A stretch of 40,421 bases of DNA from Latescibacteria bacterium UBA6620 (GTDB lineage Bacteria > Latescibacterota > UBA2968). The number at the start of each line of letters is the position of its first letter. Positions within the stretch are counted from its first letter, which is position 1. The stretch covers positions 1 to 40,421 of the forward strand of contig DJHM01000026.1 in NCBI GenBank assembly GCA_002433075.1, in the 5' to 3' direction. This document shows, one piece after another, positions 25,383-33,998 of this stretch. The position numbers were made by a program, and so were the translations under genes. The notes beneath the pieces were generated by a model that was given only the letters and a program-made list of their open reading frames with translations, ran no database searches and was not told the DNA's origin.

Positions 25383-26044
25383 AAGAAGAGACGACGCGCT
25401 TTATTGCGACCGAGGAAAAGGGTGAGGTCTCGGGTCTGCTGACCTTGCCGGACAGTGCCCGCTCGTTGCTCGTGTTGGGGCACGCCGCAAGTACGGACAT
25501 CCATCATCGGTCGATGGCCCAAATCGCTCGATCGCTTGCCGATGTGGGCTTCGGTACGCTGCGATATAACTTCCCCTATATGGAAAGAGCCGGGCGCAGG
25601 GTGGACGGTCGTGCGGTTTGTTATGAGACGGTGCGATCCGCGGTAGCGCATACCAGGGGAATGTTGCCTGATATCGACCTGTATGCTGGAGGAAGGTCCT
25701 TCGGCGGCCGGATGACGTCGATGGCGGCAGCGGAAGGTGGGCTCGATGTGGGCGGGATCGTGTTTTACGCATTCCCGCTTCATCCATCGAGGAAGCCGGG
25801 AGTCGAACGGGCCGATCACCTGTCTGATGTGAAGATCCCGATGCTCTTCCTGTCCGGGACGCGGGATGCCCTCGCTGATCTGTCGTTGCTCGAGCCGATC
25901 GTGGAAGGCCTGCCCGCCGGAACCCTCCACATTCTGGATACGGCCGACCACAGCTTCGGAGTGCTCAAGCGATCCGGCTATACGAAAGAAGGGGCCTATG
26001 CGTCGGCCGCGGACGCGGTCAAGAAGTGGATCGATGAGATCTGA
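25379..26044 (+). CDS. Alpha/beta hydrolase, KANL3/Tex30-like
   Basis: TTG 25379 overlaps the upstream stop (TTGA), giving 221 residues. The alpha/beta-hydrolase triad is visible: nucleophile Ser in GGRSFGGRM, Asp in LFLSGTRDALAD and His in DTADHSFGVLK. An LVLGHAAS oxyanion-loop segment lies at residues 27-34. The family (COG3571-type, dienelactone-hydrolase-like) has no settled substrate. It is the last gene of the glycosylase operon and faces a bidirectional terminator. Confidence 0.85.
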   Translation: MKEETTRFIATEEKGEVSGLLTLPDSARSLLVLGHAASTDIHHRSMAQIARSLADVGFGTLRYNFPYMERAGRRVDGRAVCYETVRSAVAHTRGMLPDIDLYAGGRSFGGRMTSMAAAEGGLDVGGIVFYAFPLHPSRKPGVERADHLSDVKIPMLFLSGTRDALADLSLLEPIVEGLPAGTLHILDTADHSFGVLKRSGYTKEGAYASAADAVKKWIDEI

Positions 26045-26060
26045 GGGCTTCTGTGACTTA

Positions 26061-26082
26061 AAAGTGGCCCCGGGGCCACTTT
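26061..26082. terminator. Bidirectional terminator, 22-bp perfect palindrome
   Basis: Arms AAAGTGGCCCC (26061-26071) and GGGGCCACTTT (26072-26082) are exact complements between two convergent genes. The A/T ends supply short U tracts on either strand, so it can end both transcripts. Confidence 0.75.
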
Positions 26083-26110
26083 GTCTCAAGCGACATTTCT
26101 GGCGGATTTT

Positions 26111-27394
26111 TCAGTCTCTCAGGTATCTCGGATTGCCGAATCCATCGTTCACAACGTGGCTGCGTGCCGGAATCTCTGACTTTTCCGGGATCAGGAGGTC
26201 GAGTTCGGTGCTGTTCTCGATCACAGTCCCGTCGCCGACCCTGACCCCCTCGCCCAGTCGGATTCTCCCCGGGCGGCGAGTCGAGGCCAGTACGGTCCCG
26301 ATGACGACCGCAGAGGCGATACGGCATTCGGGGCCAACCTGGACGTAGCCGTAGACCTGACTGTTGATGCCGATGCTCGACCGGTCGCCGATCTCGACGG
26401 GACCGAGGAGCTGGGCGTCCGTTCCGATCAGGACGAAATCGCCGATGATGGGATGTCTCTGTCGGACCTTTTCACTGATGCCGCCGAGTGTACAGGGATA
26501 GAGGACGCATCCTTGACCGATGATGCCGGTTTGGCCTGTCGTGAGCCCACGGTGGGGATGCTCCAGGAAGTTCGCGTCTCCGATCCGGGTTTCAGGATGA
26601 AGGTCGGCCTGGTAGTAGCGTCCACCAAGCTCAGCAATCGCGCGGGGCAGCAGTGGCACAGCGACACGGTTCACGCCGATGCGGTCGGAATCGCCTGACT
26701 GAGTGAACGCGTGGGCCACGTCGTGGTAGAAGAGAACCCGCCAGCCGGGATACGAACTCACTACCAGCTGAAGCTGGTAGTCGAAGGCGAAATCCAGGCC
26801 TTCGGTCTTGAGAAAATCCTCGTAGGCTCCGAAGTCCCGCTCGGCGATCGCTCGATCGATGGCGGACTTGCCATCCAGGCCGGCCAGCTTATGGCGGCAC
26901 GCTTCATTGCCCGAGGTGATGTAGGCATCCCAGGTGGCCGGATCCTTCAGGGAGGCGAATCGATTCCACCTCGCCCGTTCTTTGAGCTGGGGGATGTCGG
27001 CGAGCAGCGCGAAGGTCGTTCCCAGGGCCATTTCTTCGATTTTAGCTCCGGGGCCCTCCACGGCCAGTAGCGACTGAGCAATCATCGCGTAGATCTGGTC
27101 ACACAGTTCTTCGACACCGTGTTCGAAATCGAGCGCGCCGTTCGTTTCAGTCGCGTTGTGAGAACCCGGTGCGGCGAATTCGAGAAGATTCCCCAGTACG
27201 GTTTCCAGGATGTCCCGGTTGACAAATCCGCGCCCCGAACGGTGGGAGAGGATGGCCGGGTTGATGCGATCGATGCGCAGAACGGCCAGTTCTTCAGGGT
27301 TGAAGATGTCCCGAAGTTGCTCACAGACGTCCTTGAGCAGCGGGCGTTTGAGCGATTCGTAGGTCTTATCGAATAGTGTCTGGGGCTGGTTCAT
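26111..27394 (-). CDS. Long serine acetyltransferase (CysE)-like protein
   Basis: The C-terminal half is a left-handed beta-helix aligned with CysE: DLHPETRIGD (CysE DIHP), FLEHPHRGLTTGQTG (CysE DHATGIVVGET with the catalytic His kept), LGGISEKVRQRHP (LGG and RHP, the second active-site His), then GPVEIGDRSSIGINS. The 427-residue length is well over the usual 270, with an N-terminal helical region of about 200 residues. An acyltransferase producing O-acetylserine is possible, but the changed GVVIGET motif (now GLTTGQT) makes the acceptor uncertain. No cysK is nearby. Confidence 0.7.
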   Translation of the reverse strand: MNQPQTLFDKTYESLKRPLLKDVCEQLRDIFNPEELAVLRIDRINPAILSHRSGRGFVNRDILETVLGNLLEFAAPGSHNATETNGALDFEHGVEELCDQIYAMIAQSLLAVEGPGAKIEEMALGTTFALLADIPQLKERARWNRFASLKDPATWDAYITSGNEACRHKLAGLDGKSAIDRAIAERDFGAYEDFLKTEGLDFAFDYQLQLVVSSYPGWRVLFYHDVAHAFTQSGDSDRIGVNRVAVPLLPRAIAELGGRYYQADLHPETRIGDANFLEHPHRGLTTGQTGIIGQGCVLYPCTLGGISEKVRQRHPIIGDFVLIGTDAQLLGPVEIGDRSSIGINSQVYGYVQVGPECRIASAVVIGTVLASTRRPGRIRLGEGVRVGDGTVIENSTELDLLIPEKSEIPARSHVVNDGFGNPRYLRD

Positions 27395-27462
27395 AATTGG
27401 CTTGCCTCGTTCGTGTCTGTTCAGCCCACAATATTAGGCAATTCCGCAAGGAGCGGCCACCC

Positions 27463-29553
27463 TCAGTGGAGCAGAATTCGGGCGAGCGGCTGGTAGAGGG
27501 ACTGCCCGTTCCAGGGCTTTCCGGATGTTACCTGGGTCAGAGCTCGCACCGGGCGGCCCTTGTAGCGCCCTTGGGTCAGGGAGGTCGCCCGGTTCAGGCG
27601 TGCAAGGAGGGTGTAGGGGCCGGGAGGGATGGAGGCCGGGATTTTTAACGTGAAGCGCTTGGCTCGAAAATGACCGACGGGCAGGTCGTCGGGGAAGATC
27701 TCTAGGGTGCGTGCGGCCGTAAAGCCGTCTGCACTCGGAATTTCGAGACGCGTATTCGCGAAGGCGACTTCGATGAAGTACTGGCCCTCGTGTCTTTTCC
27801 GCGCCACGAGAGTAAGTGTGAAGAACTCGCTACGGCCGATGATGGCAGACCCTCCCTGAATGCTGGTGATGCCGCCATCGAGCCCAACGACGTTCAGCCC
27901 CACGATGTCGACTTCGGCGAACGTGTCTTCAGCCGAGAGGATCGGGGGGATGATGGGTTCCGGGCTCGCGACGGGGGGTGTCTTTGTGCGCAGTTCGACC
28001 AGACGAGGATCGAAGGGGGATCGCCGAATGTCGAAGTGGTCCAGTTCGGGGGGCATCCGGTCGTCGAGGATGGAATACACCGGTCCCTTCGCCGACGACA
28101 GAATGCTTTTCAGCACACGCAGACGATCGGCGACGTTGAGACTCGCCATCACGCTGTCGAGCGCACCCTCGTAACCTGCGTATCTGGGCGCAAGCCGGCC
28201 CAGCGTTTCGACCGTGACGTCCGGTCTGAGATTTCGCACGGTGCTGAAGTATTTGTAGCGGGTGGCCCTGCCGTCGTCCGTGCTGACGACGGTCGCCCTC
28301 GGCGGAAGCGACTGGAAACGAGTTTCACGTTGGACGTAGCTCTCTTCGTTGCCCGTGACGGTACTGACATCGGGGTAGTGGGCGAAGAGGAGCAGGAGGG
28401 GAAGGAGGACGAGCGAGAGCGCCGTCCAAACTGGGGGAAAGTGTAGCAAGATCTTCAGTTCGAGCAGCTGGTTGGCACCGAGGGAACCGATTGCAATCAG
28501 GAACAGGAAGGAGGGCATAAAGAAGACCTCTTTGTCCGCGACGTCATAGGGGAGGACCGCCAGCGTCGTGATGACGAGGGACAAGAGGAGGACTTCGGAA
28601 AACGGATCTGCGGGCCCGGCGCCGAGTCTGCGGCACAGAGTAGCGATGCTTCCAACTGCGGCGAGGATGGGAATGACGGCTGAGAAGTTGTCTGCGATCG
28701 CAGCCAAAAAACCAAGGAGCAGCGAAAGTGCGTGTCCCGCCGAGTGGATGGAAAGGCTGGAGCCCGTGAACTCTTCGGCCGTGAAGTACCATAGAATCCA
28801 ACGGGCTGACAGGGGCTCATAGCCGCCCAGGAAGACAAAGTCGGATACAAAGCCGTCGGCGAAGAGTCGTAGTGGGATGTATGCGAGGGGCGTCAGGCCA
28901 AGGAATGCACAGCCGACGCAGATCGCGAGAAAGCGGGGCATCCGGGCGATCCCCTGAACCGAGACGTGGGTGGCGTAGACAACGCCCGGCAGGAGGAGGA
29001 CGGCGAGCAGAATATTCGAAGTTGCCGTCAGACCGAACAGGAACCAGGTGAGTAGCAGCCAGGGCGGATCGAGTCGTCTGAACCACTCCGAGAGCGCATA
29101 GAGCACGGCACACACACACGCGAGCTGGACCGCATAGACCTCTGCGATCGCCGCGTGGAACCAGAACACCCGGCCGAAGGCAAACGTCCATCCGGCCGCG
29201 ATGGCCAATGCGGCTCTGCGGGTGTGCGTGTAGATGATCAGGCTCAGGAAGGTGGAGGCGAGGGTCATCATGCAGACCGAAGTCAGGATGACACCCTCAT
29301 CAGGCAATGGGAAAGGCAGCTTTGAAAACAGGTGAGCGAGGATCAGGTAGAGGGGGTGGCCAGGAGGGTGGTCCACCCCCAGGGTCGTCGCGGCAAGTAC
29401 CATCTCTGCGCTATCGATTGCGTAGAGCGTGTCCAGCGCCCAGACCCGTGCTCGCGTGTCGAGGTAGATGATGAAGGGAAGAAATGCGGCGGCGAAGGCG
29501 ACCGAATGGGATGGATGGGCCTTTACTCGATCCAGGAGCGCGCCGAGCATCAT
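27463..29553 (-). CDS. DUF2723 membrane protein (PMT-like glycosyltransferase)
   Basis: The 696-residue protein has about eleven hydrophobic helices in its first 420 residues. The DUF2723 hallmark is present early: YAIDSAEMVLAATTLGVDHPPGHPLYLILAHLF, with the acidic loop expected to be catalytic in the GT-C superfamily. Residues 430-696 form a soluble region with beta-rich character, ending in a domain like LTLVARKRHEGQYFIEV. GT-C enzymes transfer sugars from polyprenyl-phosphate donors, so a role in protein or envelope glycosylation is likely. ATG 29553 overlaps the upstream stop (TGATG). Confidence 0.82.
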   Translation of the reverse strand: MMLGALLDRVKAHPSHSVAFAAAFLPFIIYLDTRARVWALDTLYAIDSAEMVLAATTLGVDHPPGHPLYLILAHLFSKLPFPLPDEGVILTSVCMMTLASTFLSLIIYTHTRRAALAIAAGWTFAFGRVFWFHAAIAEVYAVQLACVCAVLYALSEWFRRLDPPWLLLTWFLFGLTATSNILLAVLLLPGVVYATHVSVQGIARMPRFLAICVGCAFLGLTPLAYIPLRLFADGFVSDFVFLGGYEPLSARWILWYFTAEEFTGSSLSIHSAGHALSLLLGFLAAIADNFSAVIPILAAVGSIATLCRRLGAGPADPFSEVLLLSLVITTLAVLPYDVADKEVFFMPSFLFLIAIGSLGANQLLELKILLHFPPVWTALSLVLLPLLLLFAHYPDVSTVTGNEESYVQRETRFQSLPPRATVVSTDDGRATRYKYFSTVRNLRPDVTVETLGRLAPRYAGYEGALDSVMASLNVADRLRVLKSILSSAKGPVYSILDDRMPPELDHFDIRRSPFDPRLVELRTKTPPVASPEPIIPPILSAEDTFAEVDIVGLNVVGLDGGITSIQGGSAIIGRSEFFTLTLVARKRHEGQYFIEVAFANTRLEIPSADGFTAARTLEIFPDDLPVGHFRAKRFTLKIPASIPPGPYTLLARLNRATSLTQGRYKGRPVRALTQVTSGKPWNGQSLYQPLARILLH

Positions 29554-30449
29554 CAGTCGAGCAGACTCTCCACGTGCGCTCTCAGACCCTCAGCCACGGG
29601 GGTTTGGGGCACGTCGAGGCCGGCGGCCCGAATGCGGTCGAGGCTGTAGACGCAATGGCAGCAGAAGGGCGCGCCGGAAGGGTTTTCCGCGAGGTGAGCC
29701 TGCACGCTGATTTCGTTCACGGGTGACGGCGGGACACCAAGAGCAGACGCAATCAGGTCGTAGAACGTGCGGGATTCGATGATGTTTGGTCCTGCGGTGC
29801 AGAAGATTCGGCCTAAGGTCTCGGCGTTTCCAGCTGCACTCAGGATGAGGCTGCAGAGGTCCTCCGCGTAGATCGGCTGCTGGAGGAAGTAGCCGCCGCC
29901 GACGAGGTCGAGGGGTTCGCCTCGACGGATTCGGTCGATCAGGCCGTCATCGCGCCCGTGCCTGGGCAGGCATCCGAGCTTGCTGCCCGAGCCGTAGATG
30001 TGGCAGGGTCGGACGATGGTCCACTGGCTGTCGCCGAAATCGCTCCGCTCGAAGATCCTTTCGCATTCGCGCTTTTTCCCACCATACCCTTCAGTCGCGT
30101 AACGATCTGCCTCCTCGGTCTGTGGGAACTCGCGTGCAGTGGGGTCGAATACGAAGTCTGTGGAGACGAACACGAGCTGCGCACACCGGTTTCGGAACAC
30201 CTCGATGTCCTGGTCTGCGTCCTCCGGGTTGTAGCCGATGCAGTCGACCACAAGATCCCAGTCGTGGACGCCCGACAGCGCGGAGGCAAACCCCTCGCGA
30301 TCGTCTCGGTCTATGGTGATCGCTTTCACGCCCTCGGGCAGGGGACGCCTGCCACGGGTGACGACCGTGACGTCGTGACCTTTCGTGGTGGCGAGTCTGG
30401 CCATCGTGCCGCTGACGAACCCACTGCCGCCGATGGATAGAATTTTCAT
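29553..30449 (-). CDS. NAD-dependent epimerase/dehydratase family protein
   Basis: ATG 30449 is chosen over an upstream ATG since the Rossmann fold starts at once (MKILSIGGSGFVSGTMARLA) and a GGATCCTCA lies upstream. Extended SDR features are the GGSGFVSG nucleotide loop, LVFVSTDFVFD and YGGKKRECERIF with the catalytic Tyr and Lys. WTIVRPCHIYG follows. Isoflavone-reductase or RNA-binding (CSP41-like) subgroups look similar, so the substrate is not known. It is coupled to the DUF2723 gene, which suggests surface sugar metabolism. Confidence 0.85.
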   Translation of the reverse strand: MKILSIGGSGFVSGTMARLATTKGHDVTVVTRGRRPLPEGVKAITIDRDDREGFASALSGVHDWDLVVDCIGYNPEDADQDIEVFRNRCAQLVFVSTDFVFDPTAREFPQTEEADRYATEGYGGKKRECERIFERSDFGDSQWTIVRPCHIYGSGSKLGCLPRHGRDDGLIDRIRRGEPLDLVGGGYFLQQPIYAEDLCSLILSAAGNAETLGRIFCTAGPNIIESRTFYDLIASALGVPPSPVNEISVQAHLAENPSGAPFCCHCVYSLDRIRAAGLDVPQTPVAEGLRAHVESLLD

Positions 30450-30480
30450 TGAGGATCCTTGATAGAGGGTTTCCAAGACA

Positions 30481-30509
30481 CAATTAACTGAAGATCAAGG
30501 AGGGTGCAA
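30481..30509 (-). promoter_or_regulatory. Possible promoter of the epimerase/DUF2723 operon
   Basis: On the minus strand TTGCAC (30509-30504), 17-bp spacer, TAATTG (30486-30481), about 35 bases before ATG 30449. The match is moderate. Confidence 0.35.
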
Positions 30510-30546
30510 GATGTGCAAGTGGCGGCGAAGATCTGCGCCTGGGGCT

Positions 30547-31373
30547 TCAGCTGCCGGTCGAGGAATAGTGCCGGACGCCGAAATGCCAAATTCTGAGAAA
30601 TCCCATCAGGAAGACGATCCCAGCAAGGGGGGGCAGCCAGGCGAAGTCACTCGCGGCCGGAGACTCCAAAATGGCCAGAACCGGGTAGTAGTTCGCGAAG
30701 GCGAGGGGTACGACGAATGTGAAGAATTTCCGGAACCAGTCACGGTAGATCGATAGAGGATACTGCGCGGTTTCGACGCCGCCGTAGGTGACGGTGTTCA
30801 TAATCTCGAGCGATTCCATCGTCCAGAAGGCAATCGTGGCCTGGAAGACGATCAACCCGACGAACATACACGCCGCTCCGATGACCGAGAAAAGGACAAG
30901 GCCGGTTTTGGCGACGGTCCATTCCAGGTCGAGCGTGTAAGCTGCCCATGCAGAGACGAAGAGGCCCTAAGTGAGGCGGCCGATGCGGCGGAGGGTGAGT
31001 TCCTGGCCCGCGATCTGAAGGGCCGTGCTTCTCGGTCGCAGCAGAATCCGGTCGAAATCCCCCGACTTGATCTGGTTTCCAATGACGTCGAAGCCGCGGC
31101 TGGCCGCATCGGCGAGAGCAAAGGCGATGTTGATGAGACCGTAGAACAGGGCGACCTCTTCGAGCCGCCAGTCGTCGAGTTGGCCGAAACGATCGAACAG
31201 AATGACCATTCCCGCGAATTCGGTGGCCGTGACCAGAAGGTGGCCGAGGGTCAGCATCACGAACGATGCGCGGTACTGCAGCTGGCTGCGGACACTGATA
31301 CCGAGGTATCTGACGTAGAGTTGATGGGCGTCGTTCATTCGCAGAAGGACCACTGGTTGCCGATAGCGGTCAT
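30547..31373 (-). pseudogene. ABC-2 permease (COG3694-like), TAG-interrupted
   Basis: The frame from about 31338 encodes LYVRYLGISVRSQLQYRASF, GDFDRILLRPRSTALQ and ELTLRRIGRLT, then TAG at 30969-30967 where relatives have Gln. It continues in frame (GLFVSAWAAYTLDLEWT, LEIMNTVTYGGVETAQYP, FFTFVVPLAFANYYPVL). The likely original start is ATG 31373, in an ATGA overlap with the preceding permease and directly behind GGAGG, but one base near 31355 is missing in that frame; ATG 31338 is the fallback. Six helices are expected, all present apart from the stop. It would export a lipid, drug or polysaccharide with the two genes upstream. Confidence 0.8.
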
Positions 31374-31772
31374 CCTCCCTGCACCACGAGACGGCGGCGG
31401 GCGACGAGGGGGACCGACCGGAGGAGAGTAGGTGCGGTCCGCATCGCGATCGCTCGGCTGTACCAGAAACTGTAGAGGTCGAGGGGCCGTAGGAGCTCGT
31501 ACGGCACCGTGCTGGACCGGATCTGATCCCTGATGTCCCTGTCTACACTCTAGGGCTGAATCAGAATGAAGGCCTGGCCGAGACAGACGTAGCCGACGAC
31601 CACATCGATCGTCATCGGCTGGGCGGAGGTGGATGCCCGATAGAAGGCTTCGAAGATCATCATTCGAATCAGGCCCCAGAAGAGCTGGGTTCCCAATCCT
31701 GCGACGGGCGGCGGCCCGATACTGGAGGAGCGTGCGAAAGCGGGCGCTCAGCACGGCTGTGTAGCCTTTCAT
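31370..31772 (-). pseudogene. ABC-2 permease (COG4587-like), damaged
   Basis: ATG 31772 overlaps the ATPase stop. MKGYTAVLSARFRTLLQYRAAA is followed by a one-base excess in GGG 31706-31708; past it comes VAGLGTQLFWGLIRMMIFEAF and LGQAFILIQP, then TAG (31552-31550) where the family has Trp, then SVDRDIRDQIRS and YELLRPLDLYSFWYSRAIA. After LLRSVPLVA the sequence jumps to the normal C-terminal end RRLVVQGG. About 130 residues, the second half of the membrane domain, are deleted. At least three lesions make it non-functional. Confidence 0.82.
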
Positions 31773-32587
31773 CCTTCGCGTCCCTCGTAGAGTCGGGCGA
31801 TGATCTCCTCGATCGGTGGGTTCTCGACGAAAAGGTCGCGGACCGCGTGGCGTGCGGTGACTCTCGCGATGGCCTTCCTGGGAAACCACAGCGGCGTCGG
31901 GATCGGTGATGGTATCCCCCTCTTCAGTCAGGTCGACGATCAGTCTTCGCTCGCGCGTGCAGAGGGCGTAGATGTCGTCCATATCGTGCGTGGTGAGGAT
32001 AACGGTCACCCTGTCTTCGCGGTTGAGTCGCTTGGTAAAGTCGCGAACCGCGAGTTTCGAGGCGGCATTGAGCCCGATGGTGGGTTCGTCGAGGAACAGG
32101 ATCGTTGCCCCAGGCTGAGTTGCCTCACGGGAACGTCGAGGAAGGCCTCGAGAGAGAGAAGGTCCACCGTCTGGTCGCGGGTCCGCCGGTAATTCTGTTC
32201 GGGGATGCGATAGATGTCCTTCAGGAGGTCGAAGGACTCGATCACAGGCAGATCCCACCAGAGCTGAGTGCGCTGACCGAAAACAACTCCGATCTGTGCC
32301 ACGTGGCGAATCCGTTGGGTTCAGGGCGCAAGACCGAGCATCTCCACGCGGCCCGCGTCCGGCACGAGGATTTCCGAGATGATCTTGACCGTCGTGGATT
32401 TGCCGGCACCGTTCGGGCCGATATAGCCTGCCAGTTCACCAGGTTCGATCGAGAAGGAGACGTGGTCCAGCCCGGTGATGGTGCGGTAGTTCCTGTGGAC
32501 CACACCTTTGAACGCACCCCAGATGCCGGCCTGACATTCCGCAATCCTGAAGGTCTTGACGCGCTCGTCAACGACGATTTGAGACAT
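31769..32587 (-). pseudogene. ABC-2 exporter ATPase (COG4586-like), damaged
   Basis: The start MSQIVVDERVKTFRI and Walker A GPNGAGKSTT are intact. After VEMLGLAP a TGA (32323-32321) replaces an expected Trp, and the frame goes on TQRIRHVAQIGVVFGQ. After the signature LSLGQ the expected helix (RMR...LLHDP) is absent, and Walker B ILFLDEP resumes in another frame at about 32103. Two more gaps follow: CTR to ERRLIVDL at about 31952 and VVSQEG to AIARVTARHAV at about 31870. The tail VENPPIEEIIARLYEGREG is normal. One nonsense codon and three deletions mean it cannot power transport. Confidence 0.85.
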
Positions 32588-32680
32588 CGGTATCCCAGTT
32601 TGGTTGTGCGGTGCGGCGTAGGAGAGCTGGAGTAAGACCGGAAGGAGCGAAGGTGGGTTTCAGCGGGTGGTTGCGGGATC

Positions 32681-32980
32681 CTACGGGTCAGGGGACTCGG
32701 CCGACTCTTGGGTGACCTCGGGTGAGGGTTGGGGATCTGAATCCTGCGCGTTGGAGTCGGCCTGGCGCCGTCGTTTCTTTCGTTCGCGAATGTAAACGGC
32801 CGGGTTGCTGACGAGGAGGCTGGTGATGACACCAGCCGTGAACGTCACCATCAGCACGACGGCGAGGGAACTTTCGGCAATGAAACCGTAAATGTTGACG
32901 GTCACGGGCGTGGCGTTCTGGATGGCGAAGATCGCGGACAGAATCGCGATGACCAGCGCGAGAATCATATAGGCACGCAT
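32681..32980 (-). CDS. LapA-domain (DUF1049) membrane protein
   Basis: The 99-residue protein has two hydrophobic helices (YMILALVIAILSAIFAIQN, then SSLAVVLMVTFTAGVITSLLV) joined by ATPVTVNIYGF, the typical LapA/DUF1049 arrangement, and a charged RERKKRRRQ plus acidic Ser/Pro tail. LapA proteins take part in lipopolysaccharide assembly regulation. ATG 32980 lies 20 bases after the dehydrogenase stop, so it may share that operon. It precedes the decayed ABC-2 genes by about 90 bases. Confidence 0.8.
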   Translation of the reverse strand: MRAYMILALVIAILSAIFAIQNATPVTVNIYGFIAESSLAVVLMVTFTAGVITSLLVSNPAVYIRERKKRRRQADSNAQDSDPQPSPEVTQESAESPDP

Positions 32981-33000
32981 AGCTTGTTCCTGTGAGGCCT

Positions 33001-33996
33001 TCAGTCTACGTGAACGACCGTCTCATTCTTGAGAGATTCGATGGCGGCGGCGAGCACCTTCTGTGCGGCGAGTCCTTCGGCGCCCGAGCCGTCGATGTCC
33101 TCCGGGCTCACCCCTTCGTCCACCTGGCGAACGAATGTCTGGATTCGGTCGATGAATGTGTCCGTGAAGTCTCGAAACCCGCCGCCGAAGGCGGGATTCG
33201 TGTAGACGGTCTTCTCCATATTGCCGGCGGGGTAGAGGGTCAACTCCTGCCACATATCCTCGAGGACGAAACGCCCACCCGTGCCGGCGACCTCGCATCT
33301 CTCCATCGGATGGCCGCGTTCGATGTCGTAGCTACCCGTGAGCGAACCCACGACACCGTTCTTGAATTTCATATTGAACTGAGCTGTCGACCAGATGGCT
33401 CGACCCGGCGCCTTCGTCGCAAAGCACTGCACGGCTTCGATGTCTCCGCAGAAGTAGCGCATTACGTCGACCGTGTGCGGGTGAAGGGCTTTGAGATGGA
33501 AGTACGGGGAGGACTCGTTGGGGTTCATAATCCACATACTCATATTTATAAAGAGCAAGTGTCCAAGACGTCCTTCGTCGATCCATTTTCTGGCAAGCCT
33601 GGCGGCGGGGGTAAAGCGGTGATTGAGGTCAATCCCAAAGCAGAGGCCTTTCTCCCTGGCTTTGGCGACCATTTCCTCGGCGAATCGGATCTCGTTCGAG
33701 ATCGGTTTCTCGCACAGGACGTGGCACCCGGCATCCAGGGCCTGCATCGTCGGTTCGTAGTGGTCGCTTCCGTATTCGTAGCCTCCGGTTGCGACACTGC
33801 AGATGTCGGGTGCGAGTTCTCGGAGCATCGTTCGAGCATCATAGAAGGCGGGGACCCCGAGCCTCTCGGACGCCGAATCCGCGCGTGTTTCGTCCTTGTC
33901 GCAGACGCCGACGAGCTTCGCCCGTTCGTCGAGGTTGTAGACGTCGCCGTGTCGATTCCCGATGGGTCCCAGGCCTATGATGCAGACGCGTTTCAC
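33001..33996 (-). CDS. Gfo/Idh/MocA family dehydrogenase (1)
   Basis: The 331-residue protein has the Rossmann motif IIGLGPIGNRH, the family-defining CEKPIS, a GIDLNHRFTPAARLARKWI segment and the active-site HPHTVDVMRYF (His and Asp). The family oxidises or reduces sugars and polyols with NAD(P). It shares most motifs with the upstream neighbour (33999-35021), so they are tandem paralogues from duplication. ATG 33996 follows the neighbour after two bases. Substrate unknown; the isomerase next door suggests inositol or a keto-sugar. Confidence 0.92.
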   Translation of the reverse strand: MKRVCIIGLGPIGNRHGDVYNLDERAKLVGVCDKDETRADSASERLGVPAFYDARTMLRELAPDICSVATGGYEYGSDHYEPTMQALDAGCHVLCEKPISNEIRFAEEMVAKAREKGLCFGIDLNHRFTPAARLARKWIDEGRLGHLLFINMSMWIMNPNESSPYFHLKALHPHTVDVMRYFCGDIEAVQCFATKAPGRAIWSTAQFNMKFKNGVVGSLTGSYDIERGHPMERCEVAGTGGRFVLEDMWQELTLYPAGNMEKTVYTNPAFGGGFRDFTDTFIDRIQTFVRQVDEGVSPEDIDGSGAEGLAAQKVLAAAIESLKNETVVHVD

Positions 33997-33998
33997 GT

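Noticed and set aside
14836..31552. Reassignment of TAG to an amino acid
   Set aside because: TAG is the proper stop of the cNMP protein (followed by tonB antisense), QueC and the binding lipoprotein; mutation explains the internal TAGs more simply. Kept only as a low-weight finding.
32321..32323. TGA read as Trp (genetic code 4) in the ABC ATPase
   Set aside because: Many intact genes here end at TGA with TGATG or ATGA coupling, so TGA is a normal stop.
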